From: an uncultured Candidatus Melainabacteria bacterium
Lineage (GTDB): Bacteria; Cyanobacteriota; Vampirovibrionia; Gastranaerophilales; Gastranaerophilaceae
Length of the DNA: 64,000 bases
NCBI GenBank assembly: GCA_949927415.1
Contig: CATLFB010000002.1
Span: forward strand, 62,001 to 126,000
Direction of reading: 5' to 3'
Positions within the stretch are counted from its first letter, which is position 1, and every line of letters starts with the position of its first letter. The translations under genes and the position numbers were made by a program. Positions 16,772 through 26,241 of the stretch are shown here, piece after piece. The notes under the pieces were generated by a model. It did not search any database, was not told the DNA's origin, and saw nothing but the letters and a program-made list of their open reading frames with translations.

Positions 16772-18921
16772 TAGTGTAAGCTCTCCGGAACTGCCATTGG
16801 TATAGGAACAGGTGCTTTAGGCGCCGCCGGCTGAGGGGCAGGCTTTTGAACAGGTTGGGGAGCCGGCGCATTAGATTCCTGCGTCTGCTTGAAGTTGGTC
16901 ACTACATCTGCCGGTGTCACTGCCTGCTGTGCATCTTGCGGTTGGGTTTGCGGATTTTCTTCTGTTTGTGCGGGGGATTGTGAATTCTCATCTTCAGGTT
17001 TTGTTTCTTCGGATTTAACTTCTGCCGCACCTTTGACATTCAAAAGTTCAACCTGCGGATAGTCGAATTCGGCGTTCTTGTAAGGTTCTGTCGCAACTTT
17101 CATCACATCGCGCCAGATAAGAGCAGGAACGGTTCCGCCCTGAATGGATTTGTAGTTGTCTGTGTTGTCGTCGTTTCCAACCCATACACCGGTTACAACA
17201 TTCGGCGTGTAGCCGATAAAGCTAGCGTCTTTGTAATCGTCGGTTGTACCGGTTTTGCCGGCTGCAGGTTTGCCGATATTAGCAGCAGCTCCTGTTCCGC
17301 CTTTGATTACATTTTTTAGCATTGCTGTCATAACAGCCGCCGTATTATAACTCAACTGATGCGAAGTTTTGACTTTTGGCGCACGGTATACAACTTTGCC
17401 GCGCGATGTTTCAACGCTTTCGATGGCGTAAGGCTGTACAACATAACCGCCGTTTGCAAATGCGCCGTATGCTCTTGTAATTTCGTACAATTTAGTTCCG
17501 TTTGAGCCAAGAGAAATTGTATAATCGTATTCAAGCGGAGTTGAAATACCGAGAACTCTGACAAGCTGGATTACCGAACGGATTCCGACTTCTTTAATCA
17601 TTCGCGCCGCACAAACGTTTGATGAAACCATAAGTGCTTTGTGAACAGGGATTTTGCCTCTGTATTTGTTTCCGTAATTCCTCGGAGACCAGCCGCCAAG
17701 CGTCACAGGCGAATCGTCTATCAAATCATTCGGGTTAATTCCTTTTTCGATTGCCGCGGCGTAAACAAAAGGCTTGAATGCGGAACCTGCCGGTCTCACA
17801 GCCTGAACACGGTCAAACTGGCTTTTTGTGTAATCTTTTCCGCCGGCATAAGCAAGAATTCTGCCGTCAACGGGGCTGAATGAAAATACTGCCGCCTGCT
17901 GGTTGTTTCCTTTAAGCCCGTAAGCATTCAAATTTTTTATAATAGCTTCGTTTGCTTTCTGCTGGGTTTTAAAATCAAGCGTTGTGACAACTTTATATCC
18001 GCCCTGCGAAATGTCTGTTTCGTCAAATCCGAGTTTTTCCAATTCCGCAAGAACCAAATCGCAAAAATACGGCGCTTTGTTTGTTGTGTAGTAGCGCGGC
18101 ATTGTGCTTAGTTTGACCTTCGCTTCTTTTGCCTTTTCGTATTGTTCTTTGTCGATATAGCCCATTTTATACATTCTCAAAAGCACCTGATTGCGGCGTT
18201 TGATTGCCAGATCAAGGTTGTTGAAAGGAGAATAAACGGACGGCGCCTGCGGAAGTCCGGCGATTAGCGCAAGTTCCGGAAGTGTCAGGTTTTTAAGTTT
18301 TTTGTTGAAGTAAATTTCGGCCGCACCTTCAACACCGTACGCGCCGGAACCCAAGTAAACGTTATTCATATACATTTCCAGAATCTGTTCTTTGGAAATG
18401 GTTTTTTCAATTCTTGCCGCAATTACAAGTTCTTTTAACTTTCTGTCAAAGGTTTTTTCGTTTGAAAGGAAGAGAATTCTTGCAAGCTGCTGTGTGATAG
18501 TACTTGCGCCCTGAACAAGGCGTCTTGCCAGAAGGTTTTGGATGGTTGAGCGCGCAAGACCGCAAATATCGTAGCCATGGTGTTTGTAAAAATTTTTGTC
18601 TTCGGTTGCAAGAAGGGCGTTGATAAAATCTTCAGGGACATCTTTCATTTCGACGCGCGAATAGGTATATGCGGTGAAAGTTTTGATAATTTCGCCGTCA
18701 TGGGCGTGGAATTTTGTGACGATATTGGGTTTGAAGCCGTCAAGATTGTTAATCGGCGGCAAGGACGAAAGATAAAGGTTGAACGACACGCCGGCCGCAA
18801 GAACAAAGGCTATGCCAAGGATTAGAGTTATTCTGACACCTCTTAAAAATCCGTTTTCTTTTTTCATGATTCTTTTTTTTGCCGAAGCCTTTTCGGAATT
18901 TGACCTTTTAATCTTTACCAT
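16771..18921 (-). CDS. Class A penicillin-binding protein (PBP1A-like)
   Basis: It polymerises and crosslinks peptidoglycan at the outer face of the inner membrane. The 716-residue protein has a basic cytoplasmic start and one membrane helix (residues 29-50). The GT51 transglycosylase domain (about 75-250) follows, with EDKNFYKHHG and the GASTITQQLAR motif. The transpeptidase domain (about 330-600) has SxxK as S-A-F-K in RPAGSAFKP, SxN as SSN, and KTG as KTGTT. A proline/glutamine-rich tail of about 90 residues ends the protein. It is the first gene of a two-gene operon with rnhC. Confidence 0.95.
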   Translation of the reverse strand: MVKIKRSNSEKASAKKRIMKKENGFLRGVRITLILGIAFVLAAGVSFNLYLSSLPPINNLDGFKPNIVTKFHAHDGEIIKTFTAYTYSRVEMKDVPEDFINALLATEDKNFYKHHGYDICGLARSTIQNLLARRLVQGASTITQQLARILFLSNEKTFDRKLKELVIAARIEKTISKEQILEMYMNNVYLGSGAYGVEGAAEIYFNKKLKNLTLPELALIAGLPQAPSVYSPFNNLDLAIKRRNQVLLRMYKMGYIDKEQYEKAKEAKVKLSTMPRYYTTNKAPYFCDLVLAELEKLGFDETDISQGGYKVVTTLDFKTQQKANEAIIKNLNAYGLKGNNQQAAVFSFSPVDGRILAYAGGKDYTKSQFDRVQAVRPAGSAFKPFVYAAAIEKGINPNDLIDDSPVTLGGWSPRNYGNKYRGKIPVHKALMVSSNVCAARMIKEVGIRSVIQLVRVLGISTPLEYDYTISLGSNGTKLYEITRAYGAFANGGYVVQPYAIESVETSRGKVVYRAPKVKTSHQLSYNTAAVMTAMLKNVIKGGTGAAANIGKPAAGKTGTTDDYKDASFIGYTPNVVTGVWVGNDDNTDNYKSIQGGTVPALIWRDVMKVATEPYKNAEFDYPQVELLNVKGAAEVKSEETKPEDENSQSPAQTEENPQTQPQDAQQAVTPADVVTNFKQTQESNAPAPQPVQKPAPQPAAPKAPVPIPMAVPESLH

Positions 18922-19012
18922 TTGCGCTAAAATCCTTCTTATTACCTATAGAATTTTAGTATAAAATTAATATATAAGCAAGTTTTGCAACAATTTGGGA
19001 TATAATATTGTT

Positions 19013-19417
19013 ATGTTCGACTTTATATTATCGATAATAAATGAAATCCGCTCATATTTTGTTCCTGAAAAACAGGTTTACGAAGTGACGGGCGAATGCA
19101 AAAAGTGCGGCAAATGCTGTAATTACATGTACAGTGTCGACACTTACACGGAAAAAGAATTCAAGATTATGCAATTTTTATTTCCGAAATACAGGCGGTT
19201 TTTTATTAAGGGTAAGGATGAATTCGGAAACTTTATATTTGCTTGCAAGATGGTGACAAAAGATGGGCTTTGTTCGGATTACAAGAGGCGCCCTGCAATG
19301 TGCCGGAATTATCCTGCAAAAAGGATTTATTTCCCCGGAAAACTGCATGAAGGATGCGGCTACACGGTGCATGTGAAAAGTTTTGGGGATTATTTGTCTG
19401 AAGGCAAAGCTGAATAA
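19013..19417 (+). CDS. YkgJ-family CxxCxxCC protein
   Basis: The 134-residue protein begins with a hydrophobic or amphipathic stretch. The metal-binding cluster GECKKCGKCCNYM follows, with later cysteines in FACKMVTKDGLC, MCRNYP and GCGYTV. This is the YkgJ/UPF0153 family, thought to bind zinc or an iron-sulfur cluster; its role is unknown. The frame is open from a TTG at 18995. The ATG at 19013 is preferred because TATAAT lies six bases before it, which would make a leaderless mRNA. The PBP gene is divergent. Confidence 0.8.
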   Translation: MFDFILSIINEIRSYFVPEKQVYEVTGECKKCGKCCNYMYSVDTYTEKEFKIMQFLFPKYRRFFIKGKDEFGNFIFACKMVTKDGLCSDYKRRPAMCRNYPAKRIYFPGKLHEGCGYTVHVKSFGDYLSEGKAE

Positions 19418-19476
19418 ATTGATTTTTCGGAAATTTACAATTTGCCATAAAACATTTTTTATATAAAAATAATTTT

Positions 19477-20067
19477 ATGAAAAATATACCTGAAAAAGCA
19501 AAATGTGAACTTGAAAAACTTTTAAAAGGCAACAAAAATTTTGTAAACGGCACGCCGACCGCAAAGAACATGTGCCTTGAAACTTTGAAGAAATTTGCGT
19601 TTCATCAGGAGCCGTACGCGGTTGTTTTGACGTGTTCTGATTCGCGCGTGGTGCCTGAAATAATTTTCGACTGCGGAATCGGCGAACTTTTTGTTGTGCG
19701 TGTTGCCGGAATGACGACGGGTCCGAATGTTATCGAGAGCGTTGAGTATGCAGTGAAAAAATTGAAAGTGCCGCTATTGATTCTTTTAGGCCATGACGAC
19801 TGCGGGGTGATGAAGTATGCAAAAGAGCATTATCCGGAACCGATGAGAGAGTTTTCGTCGATTTTGAAATGTGTTTATCCGGTTTTGGACAAAAAAGAGG
19901 ACATTTCTTGTCATAATTTTTTTGCACAGGAACATACGCGCTGGGTTGAAGATTATTTGATGAAGCATTCTGTCATAACAAACGAAGCCGTGAAATCCGG
20001 CGATTTGTACATTGCAAAATGCCATTTTGACCATTCAACAGGGCTTGTTGAAGTTTTAGAAAAATAA
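19477..20067 (+). CDS. Beta-class carbonic anhydrase
   Basis: It interconverts CO2 and bicarbonate. The 196-residue protein has the zinc ligands C53, H106 and C109 and the catalytic Asp-Arg dyad D55/R57 (TCSDSR), with GHDDCG around the second ligand pair. Length and motifs fit a cytosolic beta carbonic anhydrase. It may follow the YkgJ gene in one transcript (59 bases apart), though an AT-rich promoter-like tract lies between them. A terminator follows. Confidence 0.95.
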   Translation: MKNIPEKAKCELEKLLKGNKNFVNGTPTAKNMCLETLKKFAFHQEPYAVVLTCSDSRVVPEIIFDCGIGELFVVRVAGMTTGPNVIESVEYAVKKLKVPLLILLGHDDCGVMKYAKEHYPEPMREFSSILKCVYPVLDKKEDISCHNFFAQEHTRWVEDYLMKHSVITNEAVKSGDLYIAKCHFDHSTGLVEVLEK

Positions 20068-20095
20068 AATTATAGTTTTTATTGATTTATAAAAA

Positions 20096-20114
20096 GCGCA
20101 CCATATAGGTGCGC
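20096..20114. terminator. Terminator between convergent genes
   Basis: GCGCACC / GGTGCGC stem with a 5-base ATATA loop, placed between the carbonic anhydrase gene and the small membrane protein gene on the other strand. Confidence 0.8.
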
Positions 20115-20124
20115 TGATTATTTC

Positions 20125-20415
20125 TTAATGTCTGCCGTTATGATGCGGTTTTAGGTCTGAACCGTTATAGGCTGAGTGAGATTTTTTGCCTTGTGAAAAA
20201 GATTTTTCATCATCATCGCCCGAGTTTTCCGCAATCATGCAGAGACTGCTTTCAAGGATTTCGTCAGGATTAATTTCACAGGCATTGCCTTGTTTTTTAA
20301 ATTTTTGCATCAATTCATCAAGTTTGCCGTTTTTGTGCATAATCATTGCTGCAATTGCTGCGCCTGCAGCGCCCATAAGAAATATGGCGCCGATTATTTT
20401 AGAAGTTTTGTTCAT
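20125..20415 (-). CDS. Small single-helix membrane protein
   Basis: I do not recognise this 96-residue protein. Residues 7-26 are a Gly/Ala-rich membrane helix (IIGAIFLMGAAGAAIAAMIM). The rest is hydrophilic: a basic stretch, then an acidic patch (SGDDDEK) and a His-rich tail (LKPHHNGRH). GGAG precedes the ATG. It may be an inner-membrane protein with a cytoplasmic or periplasmic tail of unknown role. It lies just downstream of repeat block 3 in its reading direction. Confidence 0.65.
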   Translation of the reverse strand: MNKTSKIIGAIFLMGAAGAAIAAMIMHKNGKLDELMQKFKKQGNACEINPDEILESSLCMIAENSGDDDEKSFSQGKKSHSAYNGSDLKPHHNGRH

Positions 20416-20529
20416 TTTTTCTCCTTTTTGTTTGTTTTGGGTTTAGGGGCTTTTTTCGTAGTGTGAGGCGGATGTTCTTGTTTGCAAGCCTTAGTAAGGT
20501 AGAGTTCCGGGTTTCTGCCTACGTCAATA

Positions 20530-20668
20530 CATTGTGGCATTTGGTGATAATTGTCAGTAGACATTGGCCGTTCCAAGCGTCTTCGTCCTAATTCTGAACG
20601 TCAAGCGCCTAATTCATTCACAAGCGCCATCTACCTAATTCAGTTCCGATGTCCCTACGTGCGTAGCA
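20530..20668 (-). repeat. Modular repeat block 3 (partial module A)
   Basis: An inverted head fragment of module A. The boundary CTACGTGCGTAGCAC abuts the TAA stop codon of the ferritin-like gene at 20670. Confidence 0.75.
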
Positions 20669-20669
20669 C

Positions 20670-21974
20670 TTAAAGTTCGGGCATTTCGACTTCTTGCATG
20701 TCGCGGTAATCGTCGGCTGTAACTGTGTCCGGCGCCTGTGCAATTTCTTCAAGCCCCATTTCTACAATATCAGCTTCCTTTTTCGCAAGCTTGTCTGAGG
20801 CAAGAACAATGTCGCGGCCGATTGAAGTTACTATTAATTGAATTGTGGTTTCTGTCGGTGAACCGTCCCCGTTTACAACTTCCTGTACTTCGTAACTCGG
20901 CCAGTCTTCAGGCAATTCTTCTATTGTCGTGTAGCCTTTGTCTTCTGTGCCGTCAAGTCGTTTGTCGGCTTCGTTCAAAAGAACATCCGCTACATATTCT
21001 TTCTGGCTTTCAAAATGGCAGGGTTCGTAAACCTTTGTGCCGATTATTGATTCAGGGTCGCGTTTTTCGTATTTCTTAATCAGGTCTGAAGCTATGCGCA
21101 AATGTTCAAGTTCAAAGGCAAGAAATTCTTCCCAGATAAGCTTCAACTGTTCGTCCTGTTCGTCTTTGTAGCAGTTGTAGTATGTGCAGACTTCTGTGAA
21201 TTCATGCAGAAGAAGTTTTTCATACATTGTTTCTGTCGGGTCAATCAGGGATTCGTACATGGAAACATGTTCTTCTTCAACATCGCAGATTTCGCCGAAA
21301 GTTCTTCTCAAATCGTCGTTTCCGTACATCATGCCATGTTCTGCGTAAAAGTTGTGAGTCTGCTGTTCACCTGCAACAAGAGTCATGATGTTAACTTTTG
21401 TCTGCGGGTCAGCGGTTTCTTTGTCGTAGTGATTGCGTAATCTGATTTTGTTATCGTTGTGATGGTTTTGTGTCGGACGGCTTACAAGAACATCTGTCTG
21501 GCCATGCAAAATATCGTTCGGGTCGATTCCGTGAATCATGTAAGCCCACTGGCTGTATCTGTACAGGTGGTCAAAGTCTTCTAAAAGGCCGAAGTTAAAG
21601 GTTTCTTTAACATATTCATCAGGTTCGTTCTGCGCAAGCCATGCTGTCAAATCCACTGCAACCTGTTCATAACCAAGAGTTGTTTCAAGAACGCATTGTT
21701 CAGCCGGCGTCATCCAGTTTACGGTTGTTTGCTGCATATCTTCGATTCGTCTTGATTCAGCGATAATTTTGCACGCGTCTGAATCAGGACAGAATCTTGC
21801 AAAAGCATGTTTGAAATTCCACGCTTCAACTTCAATCCCGTTCATCAGGATTTGGCGTGTTCTTGAGTAGCAGTCTACTTTATGTTTGTCAAACGGTCTT
21901 TTTACAATATCATGCCAGCTTCTTAGCTGTTTGTCGAGTGATATTCCTTTTTCTTTTAACGGATTAAATGTCAT
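20670..21974 (-). CDS. Ferritin-like diiron-type protein
   Basis: This 434-residue protein has several ferritin-like helix motifs: LGYEQVAVDLTAWLAQNE, GLLEDFDHLYRY, VAGEQQTHNFYAEHG, CDVEEEHVSMYESL and FLAFELEHLRIA. The repeated ExxH spacing on long helices suggests one or two four-helix bundles binding a metal pair, as in rubrerythrin-like proteins. There is no rubredoxin domain. The C-terminal 110 residues look disordered and acidic. Function is unassigned; an oxidase or iron-handling role would fit the ferritin gene nearby. The start is supported by AAAGGAG. Confidence 0.65.
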   Translation of the reverse strand: MTFNPLKEKGISLDKQLRSWHDIVKRPFDKHKVDCYSRTRQILMNGIEVEAWNFKHAFARFCPDSDACKIIAESRRIEDMQQTTVNWMTPAEQCVLETTLGYEQVAVDLTAWLAQNEPDEYVKETFNFGLLEDFDHLYRYSQWAYMIHGIDPNDILHGQTDVLVSRPTQNHHNDNKIRLRNHYDKETADPQTKVNIMTLVAGEQQTHNFYAEHGMMYGNDDLRRTFGEICDVEEEHVSMYESLIDPTETMYEKLLLHEFTEVCTYYNCYKDEQDEQLKLIWEEFLAFELEHLRIASDLIKKYEKRDPESIIGTKVYEPCHFESQKEYVADVLLNEADKRLDGTEDKGYTTIEELPEDWPSYEVQEVVNGDGSPTETTIQLIVTSIGRDIVLASDKLAKKEADIVEMGLEEIAQAPDTVTADDYRDMQEVEMPEL

Positions 21975-22010
21975 GATGACTCCTTTCTTTTTTGTTAGTG
22001 GTGCGTGGAA

Positions 22011-22174
22011 GGGGAAATGAGAAGTGAGTGGTGAAAGTTGAAAAGTCGGTTACGATAAATTGTTATTTATAAAATCCGACGATTTTAGTTTTTAATAATA
22101 TGTATCAAAAATTTTTGTCGAAAATCAATTTCCTGATACGGTCTTTTCACCACTCACTTCTCACTTTTACCCCC
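22011..22174. repeat. Long inverted repeat (possible miniature element)
   Basis: The arms at 22011-22037 and 22143-22174 share TGAGAAGTGAGTGGTGAAA in inverted orientation and both end in GGGG, with about 105 AT-rich bases between them. It lies between the ferritin-like gene start and the stop of the next gene. It may be a small non-autonomous element or a strong hairpin. Confidence 0.5.
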
Positions 22175-22176
22175 TA

Positions 22177-23526
22177 TCACTTTCCAATCGCATACGCAAA
22201 AAGCTCTCCGGCTTTTCTGTTGTATTCGATTCCGTCTTCGTGCGTAAATAAATTGTACCAGTGGCTTTGCGCTGTTCCGTCAGTTGAATATGAAGGATTT
22301 GTCATCATCAAAAGATGAGTGTTCGCGTCATATCTCAACGGAAACAAGTCTTCCATCTGCATAAAACTCGGAAGTTTGTCGCTTGCTATTTCAAATCCGA
22401 AAAGAGAATTCCGGATTCTCTCAAGCCGGACTTCATAAGGCGTTCCGCCCGTGTCGTTGTCGTTTGAAACTTCAACGCCGGGCGCGTATGTGCGGTTATA
22501 TTTGAATTTTTCAGACCAATCTTTTACGGAAAAATAATTGTCAGGATTGATGAAAGCTGTTCCTGCAGTAAGCCCGAGGTTCCGAAACCTTTCAAAATCC
22601 CCGCTGCTTTTTTCGCCCACAAAACTTAAAGTCGTCATACCTGAACGCGAACGGATTTCGTTCAAGATGTACTGCATTTGACCGTATTCAGGCAAATCTC
22701 CGACACCGGTGTAGTTTTCGCAGTCATATCCGCCGATGTGTTTTGCAGAATCGATAAAAATCGCTTCAAACCCGAGTTTGCAAAGCTTAACGCATTCATC
22801 AATCCACATTTCCTGATGCTCAGGATTGCACCAGCTGAATGTTTCATCTTCTCTGTCGTTATGCGCAACTTTCATTTGATCAGCCGATATAACTACGCGG
22901 AATCCCGTTTTCAGCCCGCGAAAATGCGCTAAATCATTAAAAGCTTGAAATTGTTCTTCGGGTTTGACTTTATCATAAATTGAAAAGTCTATAATATTGT
23001 TGCTGTAACCCGCATTAAGGCGCACGCCGTAAATTGAATTTTCTTCCAAACCCTTGTTATAACCGTCTCCGAAAATATTCGGCCAAATTTGCGATAATAT
23101 TACGCAGTTCGCCCAGCTTTTGGCTGATGGCGGAATGGCCGGAAGAATTTTCATAGCGCTGATAATTCCACCGCTGCAGCGTTCAAAATTCATTCTTGCG
23201 ATTGCGCGGTTGTTGATTTCAATGTAATTGGCAAGACGCCCCCAGGTGTCGCCGTAGTTTGGGCTTTCGACTTTGCGCGGAAAATCATGGTAAAATTCTT
23301 CGCACTCGCAAAGCGTACAAATTGAATCAACCGTGCGCTTGAGCGTTCTGTTTAAAAGTGTGGAAGGGTGCACGCCTGCTATCCATTTTTTTCGAAAACC
23401 TTCTCCGATGCCTTGAAAGCGATGTTCATCACTCCATTTGTCATAATGGAGTTTTGTGCTGCCGCTTTCTGCCGAAAGAAGTTTTTCAACAGGCGTCATC
23501 CCGTTTTGTTCAAAATTGCTGACCAT
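22177..23526 (-). CDS. Predicted TIM-barrel glycosidase-like protein
   Basis: I cannot name a family with confidence. Within the 449 residues, the middle section has an alternating strand/helix pattern as in alpha-amylase-like barrels: YGVRLNAGYSNNIIDFSIYD, LKTGFRVVISADQM, a helix CVKLCKLGF followed by EAIFIDSAKH, and TTLSFVGEKSSG. The Asp in IFIDSAKH and the Glu in VGEKSS are placed like the nucleophile and acid/base of retaining glycosidases. There is no signal peptide, so it would be cytoplasmic. It stands alone between repeats and ffh. Confidence 0.45.
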   Translation of the reverse strand: MVSNFEQNGMTPVEKLLSAESGSTKLHYDKWSDEHRFQGIGEGFRKKWIAGVHPSTLLNRTLKRTVDSICTLCECEEFYHDFPRKVESPNYGDTWGRLANYIEINNRAIARMNFERCSGGIISAMKILPAIPPSAKSWANCVILSQIWPNIFGDGYNKGLEENSIYGVRLNAGYSNNIIDFSIYDKVKPEEQFQAFNDLAHFRGLKTGFRVVISADQMKVAHNDREDETFSWCNPEHQEMWIDECVKLCKLGFEAIFIDSAKHIGGYDCENYTGVGDLPEYGQMQYILNEIRSRSGMTTLSFVGEKSSGDFERFRNLGLTAGTAFINPDNYFSVKDWSEKFKYNRTYAPGVEVSNDNDTGGTPYEVRLERIRNSLFGFEIASDKLPSFMQMEDLFPLRYDANTHLLMMTNPSYSTDGTAQSHWYNLFTHEDGIEYNRKAGELFAYAIGK

Positions 23527-23656
23527 AACACATTCTTTATAAAAAATCCGGACAAAATTTTCATTCCCTACCGGATTTAAGAGAAATATATAAAGTATGA
23601 TTTATAAAGAATTGTTTTTTAAAAAACGGGTTTGAAAAATATGGCGATTACTTAAA

Positions 23657-25087
23657 CTACTTAAACCGTCTCATCATTTTTAAGGCCCTGTTCATCGCAT
23701 GTTTGCCAAGTTTGCCGTTGTGGCCGGCAAGGCCTCCGAGATTACCCATTTTACTCATATCAGGCATGCCGCCGCCTTTGCTGAACATGTTTTTCATATC
23801 ATACATGCCCTTCATCATCACGCGCATTTGCTCAAATTGCTGGATATAACCGTTCACTTCCGCCAAATCCATGCCGGCACCGGCAGCAATTCTTTTCTTG
23901 CGGCTTGCATTCATAAGTTCAGGTTTGTTCCGCTCCTCAGGCGTCATTGATGAAATGAAAACTTCTATCCGCTTAAACTGTTTGTCGCCTTCATGAGAGA
24001 TTTTGTCGCGGTCGTCTTTGCTGATATTCAGCCCCGGAATCATTCCAAGAAGATTGCCCATTGAGCCAAACATTTTCATCTGTTTTTGAAGTCCGACAAA
24101 ATCGTTGTATGAAAATTCAGATTTTGCCATTTTCGCTTCAAGTTCCATCGCCTGCTTTTCGTCGAAAACTTCCTGCGCGCGCTCAACTAGAGAGACAATA
24201 TCGCCCATCCCGAGAATTCTTGTTGCCATTCGCTCAGGATAAAAATCTTCGAGAGCATGAAGTTTTTCGCCGGTTCCGGTCAGCTTAATCGGTTTTCCCG
24301 TGCAGTATGAAACGCTCAAGGCAGAACCACCGCGGCTGTCGCCGTCGAGTTTTGTCAGGATAAGTCCTGTGAGTTCAAGCTGTGCATCAAAGTTTTCAGC
24401 CACATTTACTGATTCCTGACCTGTCATCGCATCTATCACGAGCAATTTTTCATCCGGATGGAACATTCTGTCTATCAAGAGCAATTCCGCCATCATATCC
24501 GTATCTATTTGTAGACGGCCGGCTGTGTCAAGAATCACGACATCAAATCCGTTGTTTTTGGCATGTTCAATTGCTTTTTCGACGATATCGGGGACGTCTT
24601 TTGAATCGGGGATAGTGAAAACTTCTGTTTCGATTTCTTTTCCGAGTGTTTGAAGCTGCACAATTGCGGCGGGGCGATAGACGTCGCATGCTGCAATGAG
24701 CGGTTTTTTGCCTTCTTTCTTAAGTTTTACGGCCAATTTAGCGCTTGATGTGGTTTTGCCGGAGCCCTGAAGCCCGAGCATCATAATCAAAGCCGGATTA
24801 TTTTTCAATTCAAGCGGTTTTTGTTCTTTTCCGAGAAGTTCGACAAGTTCGTCATGAACGATTTTCACAAGCTGTTGTGAAGGGTCAACGCCCTGAACAA
24901 TATTTTCGCCTTCGGCTTTGTCTCTGATATTTGAAATAAATGACTTTACAACGCGAAGATTTACATCGGCTTCAAGAAGTGCGCGGCGGATTTCGCGCAG
25001 GGCTTCGTGCATATTTTCCTGAGTCAATTCCTGAGCGCGTGTGCCGCTTATAATTTTTTGCAATCTTTCGCTTAAACTGTCAAACAT
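23657..25087 (-). CDS. ffh: Signal recognition particle GTPase
   Basis: With the 4.5S RNA it binds signal peptides on ribosomes and docks them to FtsY. The 476-residue protein has the N domain (1-90), then the G domain with GLQGSGKTTSSAKLA (P-loop), DVYRPAA, DTAGR and TKLDGDSRGG. The methionine-rich M domain begins near 330, and its C-terminal tail has FEQMRVMMKGMYDMKNMF and Gly/Met-rich repeats. GGGAT lies before the ATG at 25087. No SRP RNA gene was recognised in the window. Confidence 0.97.
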   Translation of the reverse strand: MFDSLSERLQKIISGTRAQELTQENMHEALREIRRALLEADVNLRVVKSFISNIRDKAEGENIVQGVDPSQQLVKIVHDELVELLGKEQKPLELKNNPALIMMLGLQGSGKTTSSAKLAVKLKKEGKKPLIAACDVYRPAAIVQLQTLGKEIETEVFTIPDSKDVPDIVEKAIEHAKNNGFDVVILDTAGRLQIDTDMMAELLLIDRMFHPDEKLLVIDAMTGQESVNVAENFDAQLELTGLILTKLDGDSRGGSALSVSYCTGKPIKLTGTGEKLHALEDFYPERMATRILGMGDIVSLVERAQEVFDEKQAMELEAKMAKSEFSYNDFVGLQKQMKMFGSMGNLLGMIPGLNISKDDRDKISHEGDKQFKRIEVFISSMTPEERNKPELMNASRKKRIAAGAGMDLAEVNGYIQQFEQMRVMMKGMYDMKNMFSKGGGMPDMSKMGNLGGLAGHNGKLGKHAMNRALKMMRRFK

Positions 25088-25141
25088 TTTTATATCCCTT
25101 TATTAGTCTTTTAAAAGGATTATAACACAAAAATGCGGCAC

Positions 25142-25567
25142 TTAGTATGAAAAAACATCATCAAGCGGTGAAAAGTCGTCATCTTTTATAAATTTATCGT
25201 ACGGATTGCCGGGCACGAGGTCTTTTGTATTATCCACATCTTCGGCGTCGGTTCCTTCATAGAACGAGTCACGGTATTGTTTGAATTCTTCCGGAGTGAA
25301 GAGAGGTTCCGGTTTTTTCGGGTAGCCATGGGCTTCTCTATAGGCGTCAATTGTAAGGCCTTTAATAGCGCTTGCAATGTTGCGCCATCTTTCGCCGTTG
25401 CTGCGTGGTGTTAAGTCCGGATTGTCTATCAGGTCAAATTCTTCCGCGCCGTAGCCGGAGGTGAAGTTTACGCCGGAATTTTGTTTGTGAGAATTTAAGT
25501 TTGCAGGTTTGTTATTAATATTATAATTAGATGTATATGGTTTATATGTATTGAAAGATATATGCAT
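25142..25567 (-). CDS. Lineage-specific protein with N-terminal NFTSG motif
   Basis: I do not recognise a family. From the ATG at 25567 (AAAGGGG upstream) the protein has 141 residues. It opens with a Ser/Asn/Tyr-rich, probably disordered stretch ending VNFTSGYGAEEFD. A basic helix and an acidic C-terminus (DDDFSPLDDVF) follow. The start resembles those of the proteins at 27243-28547 (TYFTGYD) and 52318-52668. The shared N-terminal motif suggests a lineage-specific feature of unknown role. It lies downstream of a 600-base gap and directly upstream of ffh on the same strand. Confidence 0.6.
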   Translation of the reverse strand: MHISFNTYKPYTSNYNINNKPANLNSHKQNSGVNFTSGYGAEEFDLIDNPDLTPRSNGERWRNIASAIKGLTIDAYREAHGYPKKPEPLFTPEEFKQYRDSFYEGTDAEDVDNTKDLVPGNPYDKFIKDDDFSPLDDVFSY

Positions 25568-25719
25568 GGAACCCCTTTCCATTGTTTTTATTGAATTATA
25601 AACCCATAAAGATAATTTTATGCTACCGGAATAGTAAAAAATTTACATTATTTTACATAGTAAAAAATACAAACATCATAAAAATGAATGATTTAATTTT
25701 CAGAGTGCTCTGCTATATT

Positions 25720-25800
25720 AAAACCATACTCCTTAGAGACTAAGATACACATATCCCTAATCAACAGCTATGCACCTCAAGTACATAGCTTTTTTTTGGC
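25720..25800 (+). ncRNA. Candidate small RNA with terminator
   Basis: A TATATT-type -10 near 25711 precedes about 80 bases without a convincing frame. These end in a clear rho-independent terminator: AGCTATG / CATAGCT stem followed by eight T residues (about 25766-25797). No upstream gene on this strand needs that terminator. Confidence 0.35.
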
Positions 25801-26165
25801 ACACGAAGTGGTGCTACGCACGTAGGTACATTGGGTCTGTCATACAGGAGACGCTTTTAAAGGAATTAGACGAAAACGTTCAGAATTAAGAAAAACCGCT
25901 CGGAACGCCCAACGTCTTCTGACGAACCTGCAAAATTTGACGACAATCGTGGGGCATCCCCTCTCCTGGTAGAGGAGAGGGTGGAATTTCAACTTAAGCC
26001 CGCTTAAAGCGGCGCGAAAGTTAGGTGCTACGCACGTAGAAACACTGGAAATGTCATACCGAAGTCGCTTTTAAAGGAATTAGACGCTGGACATTCAGAA
26101 TTAGGACAGGGGCGCTTGAAAAGGGCAACGTCTTCTCACGGTTATTGTGAAATTTACCGCTAATA
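25800..26165 (+). repeat. Modular repeat block 4 (two module A units)
   Basis: Starts with GCACACGAAGTGGTGC and the boundary CTACGCACGTAG. A full module A (25812-26022) is followed by a second boundary and a head fragment (26023-26165). It fills the gap before the secreted-protein gene. Confidence 0.85.
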
Positions 26166-26241
26166 CCGATTTGACATTAGTGCCGGAAGAAATCCGGATT
26201 TTTTCTGTTATAATATTATTGAAGCATAGGAGGTCAATACA

